A stretch of DNA of 7,695 nucleotides, from positions 1 to 7,695 of the forward strand of contig JBCBZH010000217.1 of the NCBI GenBank assembly GCA_039815415.1, in the 5' to 3' direction. Shown piece by piece: positions 5,993 through 7,695 of the stretch. Positions within the stretch are counted from its first letter, which is position 1, and every line of letters begins with the position of its first letter. The notes below the pieces were generated by a model that saw nothing but the letters and a program-made list of their open reading frames with translations, was not told the DNA's origin and ran no database searches. This DNA comes from JBCBZH01 sp039815415 (GTDB lineage Bacteria > Bacteroidota > Rhodothermia > Rhodothermales > Rubricoccaceae). The position numbers and the translations under genes were made by a program.

Positions 5993-6307
5993 ATGTACGC
6001 CATCGTCGAAATCGGCGGAAAGCAGTTCAAAGTCCAACAGGACGCCAAGGTCTACGTCCCCCGGATGCAGGCCGAGGTTGGTGACACCATCACGCTCGAC
6101 CAGGTCCTCCTCGTCTCCGGCGACTCCGGTGTCTCCATCGGCGCCCCGACTGTGGACGGCGCCTCCGTCACCGCAGAAGTTCTCGGCCATGTCAAGGCCG
6201 ACAAGGTCGTCGTCTTCAAGAAGAAGCGCCGCAAGGGCTACCGGGTCAAGAATGGCCACCGCCAGCCCTATACCCAGATCTCGATCACGGGCCTCTCGGT
6301 CAACTAA
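5993..6307 (+). CDS. rplU: 50S ribosomal protein L21
   Basis: The 104-residue length and the sequence are typical of bL21, which binds 23S rRNA in the large subunit. Seen are the N-terminal MYAIVEIGGKQFKV, the central VGDTITLDQVLLV, IGAPTV, and the basic rRNA-binding block KKKRRKGYRVKNGHRQ at 76-91 followed by YTQISITGL. The ATG at 5993 is the conserved start; upstream in-frame codons add unrelated sequence. There is no Shine-Dalgarno sequence. It is first in the conserved rplU-rpmA pair and is preceded by a 170-bp gap holding the upstream operon's terminator and a candidate promoter. Confidence 0.98.
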   Translation: MYAIVEIGGKQFKVQQDAKVYVPRMQAEVGDTITLDQVLLVSGDSGVSIGAPTVDGASVTAEVLGHVKADKVVVFKKKRRKGYRVKNGHRQPYTQISITGLSVN

Positions 6308-6325
6308 CTCTAGCCCCACCCTCCG

Positions 6326-6580
6326 ATGGCACACAAGAAAGGCGTCGGTTCGTCCAAGAACGGCCGCGACTCCAACCCCTCGATGCTCGGCGTGAAGCGG
6401 TACGGCGGCACGGTCGTCTCGGCCGGCTCCATCCTCGTTCGCCAGCGCGGCACCAAGTTCCACCCCGGCACCAACGTCGGCCGTGGCGGGGACGACACGC
6501 TGTTCGCCAAGGCCAACGGCCGCGTCCGGTTCTCGACCGGCCAGGGCGGCCGCAAGTTCGTCCACGTCGACGACGCATAG
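6326..6580 (+). CDS. rpmA: 50S ribosomal protein L27
   Basis: The 84-residue product is a standard bL27, whose N-terminal tail reaches the peptidyl-transferase centre. It begins MAHKKGVGSSKNGRDS, with the family core LGVKRYGGTVVSAGSILVRQ, the RGTKFHPGTNVGRGGDDTLF segment and a C-terminal GRKFVHV. The tail starts directly at MAHKKG, without the extra cleavable peptide found in Firmicutes. It lies 18 bp after rplU and is surely co-transcribed with it. There is no Shine-Dalgarno sequence, only a pyrimidine-rich CACCCTCCG before the ATG. A strong terminator follows. Confidence 0.98.
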   Translation: MAHKKGVGSSKNGRDSNPSMLGVKRYGGTVVSAGSILVRQRGTKFHPGTNVGRGGDDTLFAKANGRVRFSTGQGGRKFVHVDDA

Positions 6581-6605
6581 CACGCGTCTCCGGCTCAAGG
6601 CCTCT

Positions 6606-6645
6606 GGCGCCTCTGCCCCACGGTGGGCGGAGGCGCTTTCGGTTT
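6606..6645 (+). terminator. Intrinsic terminator after rpmA
   Basis: A 12-bp stem pairs GCGCCTCTGCCC (6607-6618) with GGGCGGAGGCGC (6625-6636), including one G-T pair, around a 6-nt loop CACGGT. It is followed by TTTCGGTTT. It begins 26 bp after the L27 stop and closes the rplU-rpmA unit. This is the strongest terminator in the window. Confidence 0.8.
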
Positions 6646-6660
6646 GGACACGAAGGAACC

Positions 6661-7028
6661 GACCGATTAATACCTGACGGATTCGCACGAATCGGCCAGC
6701 TTGCCCTGAATCAAGGTGCCACAAACGGCGAGAAGGTTGTCCCTGCAGACTGGATCGACGCCATCATCACACCAACACTCCAGAACCCCGGCTACGGCTT
6801 GCTGTGGTGGCTCAATGCCGAGAGCAACGCGCCCGCAGCCGTTGGGGATGGCGACCGTGTGCTGACGGTGCTCCCCAAGCACACCCTCGTAGCGGTACGC
6901 AGCGGATTGCGACTGTGCCCGGAACCGCCAGCGCGTCGGACTTCAACGACCTTAATCGGATGCATGCCGACATCAGGGCAATTCAAGAGCGAAACGTGCC
7001 CGCGAGTGGATCGCAGATCCACCGTTGA
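6661..7028 (+). pseudogene. C-terminal remnant of a beta-lactamase-family serine hydrolase, with frameshift
   Basis: From about 6676 one frame reads GFARIGQLALNQGATNGEKV, VPADWIDAI, NPGYGLLWWLNAE and VLTVLPKHTLVAVRSG. This is the C-terminal third of serine hydrolases of the class C beta-lactamase/penicillin-binding family (usual form: D-x-ARxGxLxLNxG, VLPxxWV, GYGxLWW, VxPxxxLVVVR). The expected end of the family, here TVPGTASASDFNDLNRMHAD and IRAIQER, continues in a different frame from about 6900 to the TGA at 7026-7028. A frameshift therefore lies near 6888-6925. The N-terminal two thirds, with the catalytic SxxK and YxN motifs, is absent: the homology begins some 25-40 bp after the rpmA terminator. 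It cannot be a working enzyme. The junction suggests a deletion or insertion event beside the ribosomal operon. Confidence 0.7.
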
Positions 7029-7084
7029 ACGCTCTCTGCCCCCGCTGACCTGCTTCTTGGGAAGGACACCAGGCGTTGGTGGAG

Positions 7085-7104
7085 GCACGTCCACGTGGAC
7101 GTGC
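7085..7104. repeat. Perfect 20-bp palindrome
   Basis: GCACGTCCAC is immediately followed by its exact reverse complement, GTGGACGTGC, with no spacer. It sits in the 237-bp gene-poor stretch at 7029-7265, between the hydrolase remnant and the small minus-strand gene. Zero-spacer symmetry fits a dimeric DNA-binding protein better than an RNA hairpin. I see no supported gene in this stretch; a plus-strand run around 7198-7290 (NTLAAMEATGVMHDAENVEL) is protein-like but has no recognisable family. Confidence 0.6.
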
Positions 7105-7265
7105 GCTTCCCGATGTCGGGGCCTCCGAGTTGGCGAGGCTGCGTCTTACCCATCGGCGGGCTGGCGTGAGCCGTTCCCCACGCCCAGGTGAGATACAGAA
7201 CACCCTGGCAGCCATGGAGGCAACCGGGGTGATGCATGACGCAGAGAACGTCGAGCTGACGGAAC

Positions 7266-7520
7266 CTAGGTTCTCCCCTGACGAGAGAGCAGGAACTGGC
7301 CGAGGCGGATTGCTGCCGGCTTCAGCGGCGCATCCGATGCGGCATCCATGGCCAGCGTCTGAGTGATTGCTGCGGTGTGCGGCATATCCGCACGCTCAGA
7401 AGCCTCGACGTACTGCGCAAGGATCTCCCGAACATCCGCTTCCGAGGTCAGACTTGCGCTCCTGGAATCGAACGGAGCAGCTGGCGGAAGATGAGATCCG
7501 GGTTCAGTAGAAATAGACAC
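7266..7520 (-). CDS. Small hypothetical protein
   Basis: The 84-residue frame starts at a GTG (7518-7520) and ends at the TAG at 7266-7268. Its N-terminal 20 residues are Ser/Pro-rich and probably disordered. The rest looks like two or three helices: SEADVREILAQYVEASERAD (26-45), HTAAITQTLAMDAASDA (48-64) and KPAAIRLGQFLLSR (67-80). Composition is that of a soluble cytoplasmic protein, with no signal peptide, membrane helix or cysteine. I do not recognise the family. There is no ATG near the start and no Shine-Dalgarno sequence. A TATATA box and a LacI-family-like site lie 30-55 bp upstream, which supports it being a transcribed gene. A 12-bp palindrome, GAACCTAGGTTC (7262-7273), covers its stop codon. 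Confidence 0.5.
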   Translation of the reverse strand: MSISTEPGSHLPPAAPFDSRSASLTSEADVREILAQYVEASERADMPHTAAITQTLAMDAASDAPLKPAAIRLGQFLLSRQGRT

Positions 7521-7549
7521 AGGCAGTGGTGGGGTGTCACGGAAGGATG

Positions 7550-7574
7550 TATATACGCATTGGAAACGCTTTCA
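7550..7574 (-). promoter_or_regulatory. Candidate promoter with LacI-family-like operator
   Basis: On the minus strand a TATATA box (7550-7555) lies 29 bp before the GTG of the small gene. Just upstream is TGGAAACGCTTTCA (7561-7574), a near-palindrome around a central CG. It matches 13 of 14 positions of the catabolite-response consensus TGWNANCGNTNWCA, the general form of LacI-family operators. Its place, in the -35/spacer zone, would suit repression. A further hyphenated palindrome, CCCGTT-G-AACGGG, is at 7587-7599. No regulator gene is in the window. From 7575 to the end I see no confident gene. Confidence 0.4.
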
Positions 7575-7695
7575 TCCAGTCTGCGCCCCGTTGAACGGGA
7601 ATGACTCGAAGAGGGGGACGTCCGGCAACTGCCGTCGACTGAGTCACGACCCAACGCGGCAAGAACTGCGCCAGATGCTCCTCCTGACAGCAGAC

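Noticed and set aside
5891..6724. 277-codon minus-strand frame opposite rplU and rpmA
   Set aside because: It is antisense to two highly conserved ribosomal protein genes and shows no recognisable domain; a codon-bias shadow.
7534..7695. Open frames running off the right edge on both strands (plus-strand one ending in LSHDPTRQELRQMLLLTAD)
   Set aside because: Neither has a recognisable motif or convincing start, and each begins across the candidate promoter; without sequence beyond 7695 they cannot be called.

Overview
This is a GC-rich stretch of bacterial chromosome. Several independent signs point to a high-GC Bacteroidota-type lineage, most likely near Rhodothermales (inference). There is a remnant that looks like a type IX secretion (T9SS) C-terminal sorting domain, an Asp-box propeller protein of the kind those bacteria secrete, and the rplU-rpmA pair. 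No confident start codon is preceded by a Shine-Dalgarno sequence, as is usual in that phylum. Species cannot be fixed from this window alone.

Left part (1-2220): a secreted Asp-box protein on the minus strand (22-822). Ten bases upstream of it lies an orphan sorting-domain remnant (833-982). A RibD/dihydrofolate-reductase-fold protein follows on the plus strand (1016-1612), then a short minus-strand frame of unknown nature (1621-1746) and a two-helix membrane protein (1895-2170). This part looks like accessory sequence with some gene decay.

Middle part (2222-5822): well-preserved genes. A single-domain response regulator (minus) and thiE (plus) diverge from a 96-bp gap that holds an inverted repeat. 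thiE converges on a dienelactone-hydrolase-family lipoprotein gene (minus). That gene diverges from a two-gene plus-strand operon: an integral-membrane SEC59/DGK1/VTE5-type CTP-dependent lipid kinase and an abutting lipase-like alpha/beta hydrolase. The operon ends at a hairpin terminator. Pairing an esterase with a lipid-alcohol kinase suggests lipid salvage or remodelling.

Right part (5823-7695): rplU (L21) and rpmA (L27), 18 bp apart, followed by a strong terminator. Directly after it lies the C-terminal remnant of a serine beta-lactamase-family hydrolase with a frameshift. Then come a gene-poor stretch with a perfect 20-bp palindrome, a small hypothetical gene on the minus strand (7266-7520), and a candidate promoter overlapping a LacI-family-like operator. 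I see no confident gene from 7575 to the window end.

I found no CRISPR array, insertion sequence, rRNA gene, complete tRNA, or convincing undescribed multi-gene defence or biosynthetic system. The most unusual items are the kinase-lipase operon, the lipoprotein form of the dienelactone hydrolase, the gene-decay footprints and the palindromic sites near the right end.
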